DNA of 19,122 bases from Myxococcales bacterium (GCA_021779335.1 JAJYAW010000011.1:1-19122); one strand, 5' to 3'. Positions 1 to 8,167 are shown, numbered from the stretch's first letter. Made by a program: numbers and translations. Notes: generated by a model not told the origin, from the letters alone.

Positions 1-1
1 G

Positions 2-127
2 GGCGACAACATCGGGGTGGAGGTGGAGCTGATCACCCCCGTCGCGATGGAGAAGGAGCTCCGCTTCGCCATCCGCGAGGGTGGGCGCACGGTCGGCTCG
101 GGCGTCGTTTCCGAGATCATCGCGTAA
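2..127 (+). CDS. tuf: Elongation factor Tu, C-terminal end (partial)
   Basis: The last 41 codons of EF-Tu, the GTPase that delivers aminoacyl-tRNA to the ribosomal A site. Only the end of domain 3 is present; the start lies before the window. The translation carries the family's hallmark ending, with VAMEKELRFAIREG followed by a TVGSGVV stretch and a terminal EIIA before a TAA stop. The first complete codon begins at base 2. Placement directly upstream of rpsJ is the usual end of the str operon (rpsL-rpsG-fusA-tuf) leading into the S10 operon, so the rest of that operon is expected upstream. Identity is certain from the conserved C-terminus, although the gene is truncated by the window. Confidence 0.96.
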   Translation, partial: GDNIGVEVELITPVAMEKELRFAIREGGRTVGSGVVSEIIA

Positions 128-198
128 TTCTGGTTTCACCACTGGCGAACGGCGGGGCGGTTCCCGTAGCAGCACAGGGCAGGCACCACCCCGCGCCG

Positions 199-210
199 CG
201 TCACGTGACG
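199..210. repeat. Perfect 12-base palindrome before the rpsJ ribosome binding site
   Basis: CGTCACGTGACG reads identically on both strands. It lies in the 99-base tuf-rpsJ spacer and ends one base before the rpsJ Shine-Dalgarno GAGAGAAGG (211-219). It could be a protein-binding site or a short RNA hairpin, but with almost no loop it would fold poorly as RNA. No convincing -35/-10 pair is visible in the spacer, so I do not call a promoter here. Confidence 0.4.
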
Positions 211-226
211 GAGAGAAGGCGTTCCG

Positions 227-532
227 ATGGCGACTCAGAAGATTCGGATCCGGCTCAAGGCCTACGACTACAAGCTGCTCGACCAGTCGGCCGGCGAGAT
301 CGTCGAGACGGCGAGAAGGACCGGCGCGAAGGTCGCCGGCCCCATCCCGCTGCCGACGCGGATCAACAAGTTCACGGTCCTCCGCAGCCCGCACGTCGAC
401 AAGAAGTCGCGTGAGCAGTTCGAGATCCGGACCCACAAGCGGCTCCTCGATATCCTCGAGCCGACGGCCCAGACTCTCGACGCGCTCATGAAGCTCGACC
501 TCTCCGCCGGCGTCGACGTGGAGATCAAGTAG
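227..532 (+). CDS. rpsJ: 30S ribosomal protein S10
   Basis: Small-subunit protein S10 (NusE), which sits in the 30S head and also joins NusB in transcription antitermination complexes. The 101-residue product matches the usual 100-105 residues. It shows the typical start IRIRLKAYDYKLLDQ, a central GPIPLPTRINKFTVLRSPHV loop and the RTHKRLLDI segment. The ATG at 227 follows a good Shine-Dalgarno GAGAGAAGG with 7 bases of spacing. It is the first gene of the S10 block. Unusually, the next gene 11 bases downstream is rplD rather than rplC. Confidence 0.98.
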   Translation: MATQKIRIRLKAYDYKLLDQSAGEIVETARRTGAKVAGPIPLPTRINKFTVLRSPHVDKKSREQFEIRTHKRLLDILEPTAQTLDALMKLDLSAGVDVEIK

Positions 533-543
533 CAGAGGGCACC

Positions 544-1164
544 ATGGCAAAGTTCGACGTCTACGACCTCGAGAAGAAGAAGGTGGGCGAGCTTGACCTC
601 GCCGACGCCGTCTTCGCCGGCGAGGTGAACGAGCACCTCTTCTATGAGGTGGTCAAGGCCAAGCTGGCCTCCGACCGCTCGGGCACCCACGCGGTGAAGA
701 ACCGTTCCCTCGTCTCCGGCGGCGGCAAGAAGCCCTGGAAGCAGAAGGGCACCGGCCGCGCCCGCCAGGGCTCCACCCGCGCCAGCCAGTGGGTCGGCGG
801 CGGCAAGGCCATGGGGCCCAAGCCCCGCGACTACGCCTACGACGTGCCCCGGAAGGTCCGCAAGGCGGCGCTCCGGTCCGCGCTGGCGCTCCGCGGCAAC
901 GGCCAGCAGCTGATCATCGTCGAGAAGTGGGAGCCGAAGGGCCCCAAGACCTCGACGGCGGCCAAGGTGCTCGCCAAGCTCGGCGTGAAGAAGGCGCTGG
1001 TGGTCGACGAGGGGGCCAACGTGGCCCTGGCCCGGTCGGTCCGCAACCTGGCGGGCCACGACTTCCTGGCCGTCGAGGGCCTCAACGTCTACGACATCCT
1101 CAAGCACGACGCGCTGGTCCTGACCGCCGCGACGGCCAAGAAGCTCGAGGAGGCCCTGTCATGA
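544..1164 (+). CDS. rplD: 50S ribosomal protein L4
   Basis: Large-subunit protein L4, a 23S rRNA assembly protein whose long loop lines the peptide exit tunnel; in enterobacteria it also represses the S10 operon. The 206-residue product has the usual length. It contains the tunnel-loop signature SGGGKKPWKQKGTGRARQGS at about residues 58-77, then the conserved WVGGGKAMGPKPRDY. The ATG follows AGAGGG. The stop overlaps the rplW start (ATGA at 1161-1164), implying translational coupling. Oddly, it directly follows rpsJ; the L3 gene normally between them is absent. Confidence 0.98.
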   Translation: MAKFDVYDLEKKKVGELDLADAVFAGEVNEHLFYEVVKAKLASDRSGTHAVKNRSLVSGGGKKPWKQKGTGRARQGSTRASQWVGGGKAMGPKPRDYAYDVPRKVRKAALRSALALRGNGQQLIIVEKWEPKGPKTSTAAKVLAKLGVKKALVVDEGANVALARSVRNLAGHDFLAVEGLNVYDILKHDALVLTAATAKKLEEALS

Positions 1165-1460
1165 GCATCGCCATCCAGGACGTCGTCAAGCGCCCGCTCG
1201 TCACGGAGAAGTCGGAGCGCAACCGCGAGGCGACCCGCGCGTACGCCTTCGAGGTGCACCGCGACGCCACCAAGATCCAGGTGAAGCAGGCGGTCGAGAA
1301 GCTGTTCAACGTCCACGTGCTGGCGGTCCGCACCGCCGTGGCGCGCGGCAAGAACAAGCGGGTCGGCCGCAGCGTGGGCCGCCGGCCCAACTGGAAGAAG
1401 GCCTTCGTGACCCTCAAGGAAGGCGACACCATCGCCCTCTTCGAGGGGACCTCGGCCTAA
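1161..1460 (+). CDS. rplW: 50S ribosomal protein L23
   Basis: Large-subunit protein L23, located at the peptide exit and known as the docking site for trigger factor and SRP. The 99-residue product is the normal length. It has the conserved RPLVTEKSE near the N-terminus (residues 11-19), whose Glu belongs to the trigger factor contact. A basic extended loop (GKNKRVGRSVGRRPNWKKA) and a terminal VTLKEGDTI strand follow. I chose the ATG at 1161 because it overlaps the rplD stop (ATGA), is preceded by GAGGAGG at 1147-1153 and gives a family-length protein. The reading frame stays open further upstream, but that part is only rplD read in another frame. Confidence 0.98.
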   Translation: MSIAIQDVVKRPLVTEKSERNREATRAYAFEVHRDATKIQVKQAVEKLFNVHVLAVRTAVARGKNKRVGRSVGRRPNWKKAFVTLKEGDTIALFEGTSA

Positions 1461-1472
1461 CCGGGAGAGATC

Positions 1473-2321
<849 letters not shown>

Positions 2322-2345
2322 CAAGCGGGAAGGGACAACCGAGAC

Positions 2346-2645
2346 ATGGCGCGTTCAATCAAGAAGGGCCCGTTCGCCGACAAGCACCTCACCAAGAAGG
2401 TCGAGGAGGCGAACAAGTCCAACAAGAAGTCGGTCATCAAGACCTGGTCGCGGCGGAGCACCATCCTGCCGGATTTCGTGGGCCACACCTTCGCCGTGCA
2501 CAACGGCAGGAAGTTCGTGCCCGTCTTCGTGACCGAGAACATGGTCGGCCACAAGCTCGGCGAGTTCGCCCCGACCCGCACCTTCTCCGGCCACTCGGCG
2601 GAGAAGAAGGTCGCGGCCGCGCCGGCGCCGCCGCCCAAGAAGTAG
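2346..2645 (+). CDS. rpsS: 30S ribosomal protein S19
   Basis: Small-subunit head protein S19, which pairs with S13 near the A-site finger and decoding region. The 99-residue product contains the family motifs ARSIKKGPF at the start, WSRRSTILPDFVGHTFAVHNG in the middle, and VGHKLGEFAPTRTF. It is slightly longer than the common 92-93 residues because of an Ala/Pro/Lys tail (EKKVAAAPAPPPKK) after the conserved core. Such tails recur in this cluster. Its Shine-Dalgarno is GGGAAGGG, somewhat further from the ATG than usual. Confidence 0.98.
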   Translation: MARSIKKGPFADKHLTKKVEEANKSNKKSVIKTWSRRSTILPDFVGHTFAVHNGRKFVPVFVTENMVGHKLGEFAPTRTFSGHSAEKKVAAAPAPPPKK

Positions 2646-2655
2646 CGAGGATCTC

Positions 2656-3090
2656 ATGGCCGAGACAGAGACCAAGAAGACCGTGAAGCGCGAGCGGCGG
2701 GCCCCCCCGCTGCCTCGCTCCCGCAAGAACCGCCCGGCGCCCCCCGCGGCCGGGCCGCACGCCAGCCTCATGTTCCTCCGCCTGGCTCCGCGCAAGGTCC
2801 GGCTCGTCGCCGACACCGTCCGCGGGCTCATGGTGGGCGAGGCGCTGGCGATGCTCAAGTACCGGCCCCAGGCGGCGGCCAAGCCGCTCGCCAAGCTGCT
2901 CCTCTCCGCGGTCGCCAACGCGGAGAACAAGGGCGGCAAGGTCGACCCGGACGCCCTGGTCATCAAGACGCTCACCGTCGACCAGGGCCCGAAGATGCGC
3001 CGGTTCATGCCGCGCGCCATGGGGCGCGCCTACCGGGTCGAGAAGAAGACGAGCCACGTGTACGTGGAACTCGGGACCGTCGGCCGCTAG
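2656..3090 (+). CDS. rplV: 50S ribosomal protein L22 with N-terminal extension
   Basis: Large-subunit protein L22, whose beta-hairpin reaches the exit-tunnel constriction and is a known site of macrolide resistance changes. The core is clear: LRLAPRKVRLVADTVRG, then AVANAENKGG, and a C-terminal hairpin ending in KKTSHVYVEL. The product has 144 residues against about 110-115 in most bacteria. The excess is an N-terminal run of about 35 residues rich in Lys, Arg, Pro and Ala (for example RERRAPPLPRSRKNRPAPPA). The ATG at 2656 follows GAGG and is only 10 bases from the rpsS stop. An internal start such as the Met at residue 39 would leave a large untranslated gap, so the extension is probably real. 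Confidence 0.96.
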   Translation: MAETETKKTVKRERRAPPLPRSRKNRPAPPAAGPHASLMFLRLAPRKVRLVADTVRGLMVGEALAMLKYRPQAAAKPLAKLLLSAVANAENKGGKVDPDALVIKTLTVDQGPKMRRFMPRAMGRAYRVEKKTSHVYVELGTVGR

Positions 3091-3107
3091 CGGCCAAGGA
3101 GACGAAC

Positions 3108-3788
<681 letters not shown>

Positions 3789-3815
3789 GGCCGGGGACCA
3801 GGACAGGAGACGGAC

Positions 3816-4232
3816 ATGCTTCAGCCCGCCCGTACCAAGTACCGCAAGATGATGAAGGGCCGCATGCGGGGCAAGGCGTACCGCGGCTCGGACCTGAACC
3901 AGGGCGAGTACGGCCTGCAGGCCACCGAGTGCGGTTACCTGACCGCCCGCCAGATCGAGGCGGCCCGCATCGCCATCACCCGCCACGTCAAGCGCGGCGG
4001 CAAGCTCTGGATCCGGATCTTCCCGGACAAGCCCATCACCAAGAAGGCGGCCGAGACCCGCATGGGCACCGGCAAGGGCAACGTGGAGTACTACGTCGCC
4101 GTCATCAAGCCGGGCCGCATCCTCTACGAGATGGAGGGCTGCGACGACGCCACCGCCAAGAAGGCGTTCGCGCTGGCGGCCCACAAGCTGCCGGTGTCCA
4201 CCAAGCTGGTCAAGCGCGGCACGACGCTCTAG
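3816..4232 (+). CDS. rplP: 50S ribosomal protein L16
   Basis: Large-subunit protein L16, which contacts A-site tRNA and helps organise the central protuberance. The 138-residue product is standard. It opens with MLQPARTKYRKMMKGRMRG and contains the conserved LWIRIFPDKPIT and RMGTGKGN segments that bear the tRNA-contact arginines. The ATG follows AGGAGA. Order rpsC-rplP-rpmC is the universal S10 order. Confidence 0.98.
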   Translation: MLQPARTKYRKMMKGRMRGKAYRGSDLNQGEYGLQATECGYLTARQIEAARIAITRHVKRGGKLWIRIFPDKPITKKAAETRMGTGKGNVEYYVAVIKPGRILYEMEGCDDATAKKAFALAAHKLPVSTKLVKRGTTL

Positions 4233-4244
4233 GAGATCGAAGGC

Positions 4245-4463
4245 ATGGCGACCGTGAAGGAGCTGCGTGAGCTGTCGAAGGGGGAGCTGCAGGCGCGCGC
4301 GAGCGAGCTGAAGCAGACCCTCTTCGAGCTCAAGAACAAGGCGTCGACCGGCGTGCTCGACTCGACCGCCGAGCTCATGAAGACCCGCCGCGAGGTGGCC
4401 CGCTGCCTCACCGTGGCGCGCGCCAAGGACCTCGAGGCCAAGGCCTCGAAGGCGAAGGAGTGA
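4245..4463 (+). CDS. rpmC: 50S ribosomal protein L29
   Basis: Small two-helix large-subunit protein at the exit-tunnel rim next to L23. The 72-residue product has the expected antiparallel helical composition: ELRELSKGELQARASELKQT, then LFELKNKASTGVLDSTAEL, then the basic TRREVARCLTVARAK. The ATG lies 12 bases after the rplP stop with AGGAGA upstream. The Ala/Lys tail is slightly extended. The end of the gene supplies the Shine-Dalgarno AAGGAG used by rpsQ. Confidence 0.97.
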   Translation: MATVKELRELSKGELQARASELKQTLFELKNKASTGVLDSTAELMKTRREVARCLTVARAKDLEAKASKAKE

Positions 4464-4468
4464 CGGAC

Positions 4469-4729
4469 ATGGAGCGCGGAATCCGCAAGTCCCGTGTCGG
4501 CGTGGTGCTCTCGAACAAGATGACCAAGACCGTGGTCGTCAAGGTCGAGCGGCGCGTGCCGGACCGGAAGTACGGGAAGATCGTCAAGAAGGCGGAGAAG
4601 TTCAAGGCCCACGACGAGAACCAGGAGTGCCAGCCGGGCGACAAGGTCCGCATGGTCGAGACCCGTCCGATGTCCAAGGACAAGCGCTGGCGCGTGGTCG
4701 AGATCGTCGAGAAGGCGCAGGAGGCCTAG
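4469..4729 (+). CDS. rpsQ: 30S ribosomal protein S17
   Basis: Primary 16S rRNA-binding protein S17, an OB-fold. It carries the motifs RKSRVGVVLSNKMTKTVVV, then VPDRKYGKIVKKAEKFKAHD and PGDKVRMVETRPMSKDKRW. I place the start at ATG 4469: AAGGAG (4455-4460) lies 8 bases upstream, and the resulting MERGIRKSRVG matches the family's start, giving 86 residues. A GTG at 4460 overlapping the rpmC stop (GTGA) would add three residues (Met-Thr-Asp) but lacks a placed Shine-Dalgarno. Either way, coupling to rpmC is tight. Confidence 0.97.
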   Translation: MERGIRKSRVGVVLSNKMTKTVVVKVERRVPDRKYGKIVKKAEKFKAHDENQECQPGDKVRMVETRPMSKDKRWRVVEIVEKAQEA

Positions 4730-4731
4730 CC

Positions 4732-5100
4732 ATGATCCAGATGCAGACGATCCTGGACGTCGCGGACAACTCCGGCGCCAAGAAGGTGATGTGCATCAAG
4801 GTGCTGGGCGGCTCCAAGCGCAAGTACGCCTCGCTCGGCGACGTCATCGTGGTCTCGGTGCGCGAGGCCATCCCGCAGGCCAAGGTGAAGAAGGGCGAGG
4901 TGGCCCGCGCCGTCATCGTCCGCACCGCCCGCGAGGTGAAGCGCCCGGACGGCAGCTACATCCGCTTCGACGGCAACAGCGCCGTCCTCATCAACAAGGA
5001 TCTCGAGCCGGTCGGGACCCGCATCTTCGGCCCGGTCGCCCGCGAGCTCCGCGCCCGCAAGTTCATGAAGATCATCAGCCTCGCGCCGGAGGTCCTGTAA
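4732..5100 (+). CDS. rplN: 50S ribosomal protein L14
   Basis: Large-subunit protein L14 at the subunit interface (bridge B8), which pairs with L19. The 122-residue product is exactly the family length. It shows MIQMQTILDVADNSGAKKVM, the KVLGGSKRKYASLGDVIVV segment, and a C-terminal GTRIFGPVARELR. The ATG at 4732 starts two bases after the rpsQ stop, with AGGAGG inside the rpsQ end. The frame stays open upstream, but that is rpsQ read out of frame. Confidence 0.98.
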   Translation: MIQMQTILDVADNSGAKKVMCIKVLGGSKRKYASLGDVIVVSVREAIPQAKVKKGEVARAVIVRTAREVKRPDGSYIRFDGNSAVLINKDLEPVGTRIFGPVARELRARKFMKIISLAPEVL

Positions 5101-5102
5101 CC

Positions 5103-5420
5103 ATGCCCGTCATCCGCAAGGGAGACACCGTCAAGGTCATCTCCGGCAAGGAGAAGGGGAAGTCTGGCAAGGTGCTCGAGGTCCTGCGCGAGACCGGCCG
5201 GGTCAGGGTCGAGAAGCTCATGACGGTCAAGCGCCACCAGAAGAAGGGGCGCAGCCAGGCCAACCCGGACGGCGGCATCGTCGAGGTGGCCGGCACCATC
5301 GCCATCTCGAACGTGATGGTGGTGGCCGCCGACGGCGCCCCGGTGCGCCTGGAGAAGGCCCCGCGAGAGCTCGGCGCCAAGGAGAGGGCCCGCCTGGCGA
5401 AGCGCACGGCGGCGAAGTAA
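5103..5420 (+). CDS. rplX: 50S ribosomal protein L24
   Basis: Assembly-initiating large-subunit protein L24. The 105-residue product contains the KOW motif near the N-terminus (IRKGDTVKVISGKEKGKSGK, about residues 4-23) followed by KRHQKKGRSQANPDGGIVE. The ATG at 5103 starts two bases after the rplN stop with GGAGGT just upstream, so these genes are translationally coupled. The wider 61-base gap that follows separates it from rplE. Confidence 0.97.
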   Translation: MPVIRKGDTVKVISGKEKGKSGKVLEVLRETGRVRVEKLMTVKRHQKKGRSQANPDGGIVEVAGTIAISNVMVVAADGAPVRLEKAPRELGAKERARLAKRTAAK

Positions 5421-5440
5421 GGCAGCTCACCCCGCATCGC

Positions 5441-5460
5441 CCGGCATCCGCAGGAGCCGG
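5441..5460 (+). other. Candidate hairpin in the rplX-rplE spacer
   Basis: CCGGC (5441-5445) can pair with GCCGG (5456-5460) around a 10-base loop. It sits in the 61-base spacer just before the rplE Shine-Dalgarno AAGGAGA. In E. coli this is the spot where S8 binds spc mRNA to repress translation, so position makes it a candidate. I cannot match the S8 core sequence with confidence, and a 5-bp stem is easily formed by chance at this GC content. Confidence 0.25.
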
Positions 5461-5481
5461 CCGAAGGCAAGGAGAACGACG

Positions 5482-6024
5482 ATGGCAGCAAGGCTCAAGG
5501 AGCGGTACCAGAAGGAGCTCCGCCCCGCCCTCATGAAGGAGCTCGGGTTCGGCAACCCGATGCAGGCCCCCCGCCTCGAGAAGATCGTGGTCAACATGGG
5601 GCTGGGCGAGGCGATCAGCAACGGCAAGATCATCGACGCCTCGCTGGCGCAGCTCACCATGATCGCCGGCCAGAAGCCGGTCATCACCAAGTCGCGCAAG
5701 TCGATCGCGAACTTCAAGCTCCGCCAGGGCCAGAGCATCGGCGTGATGGTGACGCTGCGCGGCGACCGCATGTACGAGTTCTTCGACCGCCTGGTGTCCA
5801 TCGCGCTGCCCCGCGTCCGCGACTTCAAGGGCGTCTCGCCCAAGGCGTTCGACGGGAAGGGCAACTACACGCTCGGCATCCGCGAGCAGATCATCTTCCC
5901 CGAGATCAACTACGACCAGGTCGAGAAGATCAAGGGGATGAACATCACGGTGGTGACGACGGCCCGCGATGACGAGGAGGGCCGTGCCCTCCTGCGGATC
6001 CTCGGCATGCCTTTCCGCACCTAA
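5482..6024 (+). CDS. rplE: 50S ribosomal protein L5
   Basis: 5S rRNA-binding protein L5, which also touches P-site tRNA. The 180-residue product is the normal size. It contains the conserved PRLEKIVVNMGLGEA, the GQKPVITKSRKSIANFKLRQG segment, and the C-terminal KGNYTLGIREQIIFPEINYD and GMNITVVTTA. The ATG follows AAGGAGA. A 61-base spacer before it may hold regulatory structure. Confidence 0.98.
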   Translation: MAARLKERYQKELRPALMKELGFGNPMQAPRLEKIVVNMGLGEAISNGKIIDASLAQLTMIAGQKPVITKSRKSIANFKLRQGQSIGVMVTLRGDRMYEFFDRLVSIALPRVRDFKGVSPKAFDGKGNYTLGIREQIIFPEINYDQVEKIKGMNITVVTTARDDEEGRALLRILGMPFRT

Positions 6025-6052
6025 GCCGCAGAGACAGAGACCAGGAGACTCC

Positions 6053-6238
6053 ATGGCCAAGCTTTCCAAGATGGCGCAGGCCAAGCGCAAGCTGAAGTTC
6101 AAGGTGCGCCAGTACAACCGGTGCCCGCTGTGTGGCCGGCCCCGCGCCTTCCTCCGCAAGTTCCAGATGTGCCGCATCTGCTTCCGCAAGCGCGCGCTGC
6201 AGGGCGAGATCACCGGCGTCATCAAGTCGAGCTGGTAA
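6053..6238 (+). CDS. rpsN: 30S ribosomal protein S14, short zinc-binding type
   Basis: Small-subunit head protein S14. At 61 residues it is the short type Z form rather than the 100-residue form. Two CxxC pairs (RCPLCGRPRAF and MCRICFRKRA) supply the expected zinc ligands, and the family ending GEITGVIKSSW is present. The ATG at 6053 follows AGGAGA and gives the family start AKLSKMAQAKRK. An upstream in-frame ATG would only add residues read from rplE. The zinc form is relevant to zinc-dependent ribosome remodelling elsewhere in the genome. Confidence 0.97.
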   Translation: MAKLSKMAQAKRKLKFKVRQYNRCPLCGRPRAFLRKFQMCRICFRKRALQGEITGVIKSSW

Positions 6239-6252
6239 GGGAGACCGAAGCG

Positions 6253-6651
6253 ATGAGCTTTACCGATCCCATTGGCGACATGCTGACGCGCATCCGCAAT
6301 GCCTCGTCCGCACGTCACGAGAAGTGCCTGGTCCCGGCCTCGGGCCTGAAGATCCGGCTGGCGGAGGTCCTCAAGTCGGAGGGCTTCATCCAGGACTACG
6401 TCCGTCACGAGGACGGCCACCAGGGGGCGATCACCATCGTCCTCCGGTACGGCCCAGACCGTGAGCCGGCCATCAGCGACATCAAGCGGGTCAGCAAGCC
6501 CGGCCTGCGTCGCTACGTGGCCAACGACGAGATCCCCCGGGTCCTCAACGGCCTTGGCATCGCCATCCTGTCCACCAGCAAGGGCGTGATGGTCGACCGC
6601 GAGGCTCGCAAGCAGAAGGTCGGCGGCGAGCTGATCTGCACCGTCTGGTAA
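6253..6651 (+). CDS. rpsH: 30S ribosomal protein S8
   Basis: Primary 16S rRNA binder S8; in E. coli it is the translational repressor of the spc operon. The 132-residue product starts with the conserved TDPIGDMLTRIRNA. It ends with the family signature GLGIAILSTSKGVMVDREAR and GGELICTVW. The ATG at 6253 follows AGGGAGA, 14 bases after the rpsN stop; an open frame further upstream is rpsN read out of frame. Whether S8 regulates this operon cannot be seen from the sequence. Confidence 0.98.
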   Translation: MSFTDPIGDMLTRIRNASSARHEKCLVPASGLKIRLAEVLKSEGFIQDYVRHEDGHQGAITIVLRYGPDREPAISDIKRVSKPGLRRYVANDEIPRVLNGLGIAILSTSKGVMVDREARKQKVGGELICTVW

Positions 6652-6662
6652 GGGAGCCGCTC

Positions 6663-7205
6663 ATGTCCCGCGTTGGCAAGCAGCCCGTCAAGATTCCCGA
6701 GAAGGTCAAGGTCGCCGTGGCCGGCAACCTGGTCAAGATCGAAGGCCCGAAGGGCAAGATGTCCTTCCCCTTCAACCCCGTGGTGAAGGTGGAGGTCGCC
6801 GGGGGCGAGGTGAAGGTGACTCGCCCCGACGAGACCCGCCTGGCCAAGGGGCTGCACGGCCTGACCCGCACCCTGGTGAAGAACGCCATGGAGGGCGTCA
6901 CCAAGGGCTACGATCGCGTGCTGGAGATCAGCGGCGTCGGCTTCAAGGCCGAGCTCAAGGGGAAGGAGATCAACTTCACCCTGGGCTTCTCCCACCCGGT
7001 GCTCTTCAAGCTCCCGGAGGGCGTGACCGCCGAGGTCGACCCCAAGCAGACCAAGGTCACCATCCGCGGCGTCGACAAGCACCTCCTCGGCCTCACCGCC
7101 GCGAAGATCCGCGCGCTGCGCCCGCCCGAGCCCTACAAGGGCAAGGGGATCAAGTACGCGGAGGAGACCGTCCGCCGCAAGGAAGGCAAGACCGGCGCCG
7201 CCTAA
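6663..7205 (+). CDS. rplF: 50S ribosomal protein L6
   Basis: Large-subunit protein L6 near the sarcin-ricin loop and factor-binding site. The 180-residue product starts MSRVGKQPVKIPEKVKV. It shows two similar alpha/beta halves, with LEISGVGFKAELKGKEI in the second and the C-terminal signature RPPEPYKGKGIKYAEE. The ATG follows AGGGAG. A 60-base spacer follows before rplR. Confidence 0.98.
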   Translation: MSRVGKQPVKIPEKVKVAVAGNLVKIEGPKGKMSFPFNPVVKVEVAGGEVKVTRPDETRLAKGLHGLTRTLVKNAMEGVTKGYDRVLEISGVGFKAELKGKEINFTLGFSHPVLFKLPEGVTAEVDPKQTKVTIRGVDKHLLGLTAAKIRALRPPEPYKGKGIKYAEETVRRKEGKTGAA

Positions 7206-7226
7206 GGCCCGCTCTCAACCCACTCA

Positions 7227-7253
7227 TGCGGCGGCCGGGTCGGCGCCACCGCA
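7227..7253 (+). other. Candidate hairpin before the rplR ribosome binding site
   Basis: In the rplF-rplR spacer, TGCGG (7227-7231) pairs with CCGCA (7249-7253). After one C/A mismatch, GGC pairs with GCC inside the stem. The structure ends immediately before the rplR Shine-Dalgarno CGGAGGA. It could modulate rplR translation, but stems like this are common by chance in GC-rich DNA. Confidence 0.25.
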
Positions 7254-7265
7254 CGGAGGAACACC

Positions 7266-7625
7266 ATGGCTCAGAAGGTCACTTCGCGCGAGAAGCGCAA
7301 GGCTCGCATCCGCCGCAAGGTCTCGGGCACGGCGGCTCGTCCCCGGCTCACGGTGTACAAGAGCCTCAAGCACATGTACGCCCAACTCGTCGACGACGTG
7401 GCGGGCCAGACGCTGGTCAGCGTCGGCACCACCTCCAAGGCCCTCAAGGGCGAGGTGGGCGACGACGACAAGACCGCGGCTGCCAAGAAGGTCGGCGCGG
7501 CGCTGGCCAAGGCCGCCCAGGCCAAGGGGATCACCGCGGTGGTCTTCGATCGGAACGGTTTCGACTACCACGGTCGCGTCGAGGCGGTGGCTGCCGCTGC
7601 GCGTGAGGCCGGGCTCCAGTTCTAG
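7266..7625 (+). CDS. rplR: 50S ribosomal protein L18
   Basis: 5S rRNA-binding protein L18. The 119-residue product has the basic N-terminus (EKRKARIRRKVSGTAARPRL), the TVYKSLKHMYAQLVDDVAGQ segment and the C-terminal signature VVFDRNGFDYHGRV with EAAREAGL-like ending (AAAREAGLQF). The ATG follows GGAGGA with 7 bases of spacing. Order L6-L18-S5-L30-L15-SecY is the conserved spc order. Confidence 0.98.
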   Translation: MAQKVTSREKRKARIRRKVSGTAARPRLTVYKSLKHMYAQLVDDVAGQTLVSVGTTSKALKGEVGDDDKTAAAKKVGAALAKAAQAKGITAVVFDRNGFDYHGRVEAVAAAAREAGLQF

Positions 7626-7652
7626 GCGCCCGCCAGACAAGGACGAGAACGA

Positions 7653-8156
7653 ATGGCTGCTCCCATCAACGCGAACGAGCTCGAGCTCAACGACCGCGTC
7701 GTCCACATCAACCGCGTCGCCAAGGTCGTGAAGGGCGGCCGGCGCTTCAGCTTCTCGGCGCTGGTCGTCGTCGGCGACGGCCAGGGCCACGTCGGCGTGG
7801 GCCTCGGCAAGGCGAACGAGGTCCCGGAGGCCATCCGCAAGGGTGGCGACCAGGCCAAGAAGCACCTCTTCAAGGTGCCGCTCGTCGGCACCACCATCCC
7901 GCACGAGGTGCTCGGTCACTTCGGCTCGGGCTGGGTGCTGCTCAAGCCGGCCGGGGAGGGCACCGGCGTCATCGCCGGCGGCGCCGTCCGCGCCGTGCTC
8001 GAGTCGGCCGGGATCCGCAACGTGCTCACCAAGAGCCAGGGCTCCCGCAACCCGCACAACGTCCTCAAGGCGACCGTCGCCGGGCTGAAGCGGCTCCGCT
8101 CCGCGGAAGACACCGCCAAGAAGCGCGGCAAGACCCTCGCCGAGATCCAGGGCTAG
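7653..8156 (+). CDS. rpsE: 30S ribosomal protein S5
   Basis: Small-subunit protein S5, involved in translational accuracy and mRNA unwinding at the entry channel. The 167-residue product contains the double-stranded RNA-binding-like N-terminal domain (LNDRVVHINRVAKVVKGGRR, then FSFSALVVVGDG with GHVGVGLGKANEVPEAIRKG). The C-terminal GTGVIAGGAVRAVLESAGI and GSRNPHNVLKATVAGL motifs follow. The Shine-Dalgarno is weak (AAGGAC). Confidence 0.98.
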   Translation: MAAPINANELELNDRVVHINRVAKVVKGGRRFSFSALVVVGDGQGHVGVGLGKANEVPEAIRKGGDQAKKHLFKVPLVGTTIPHEVLGHFGSGWVLLKPAGEGTGVIAGGAVRAVLESAGIRNVLTKSQGSRNPHNVLKATVAGLKRLRSAEDTAKKRGKTLAEIQG

Positions 8157-8167
8157 GAGCGAGAACC

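Noticed and set aside
4460..4462. GTG start for rpsQ overlapping the rpmC stop
   Set aside because: The ATG at 4469 has a well-spaced AAGGAG and gives the family N-terminus; the GTG has neither.
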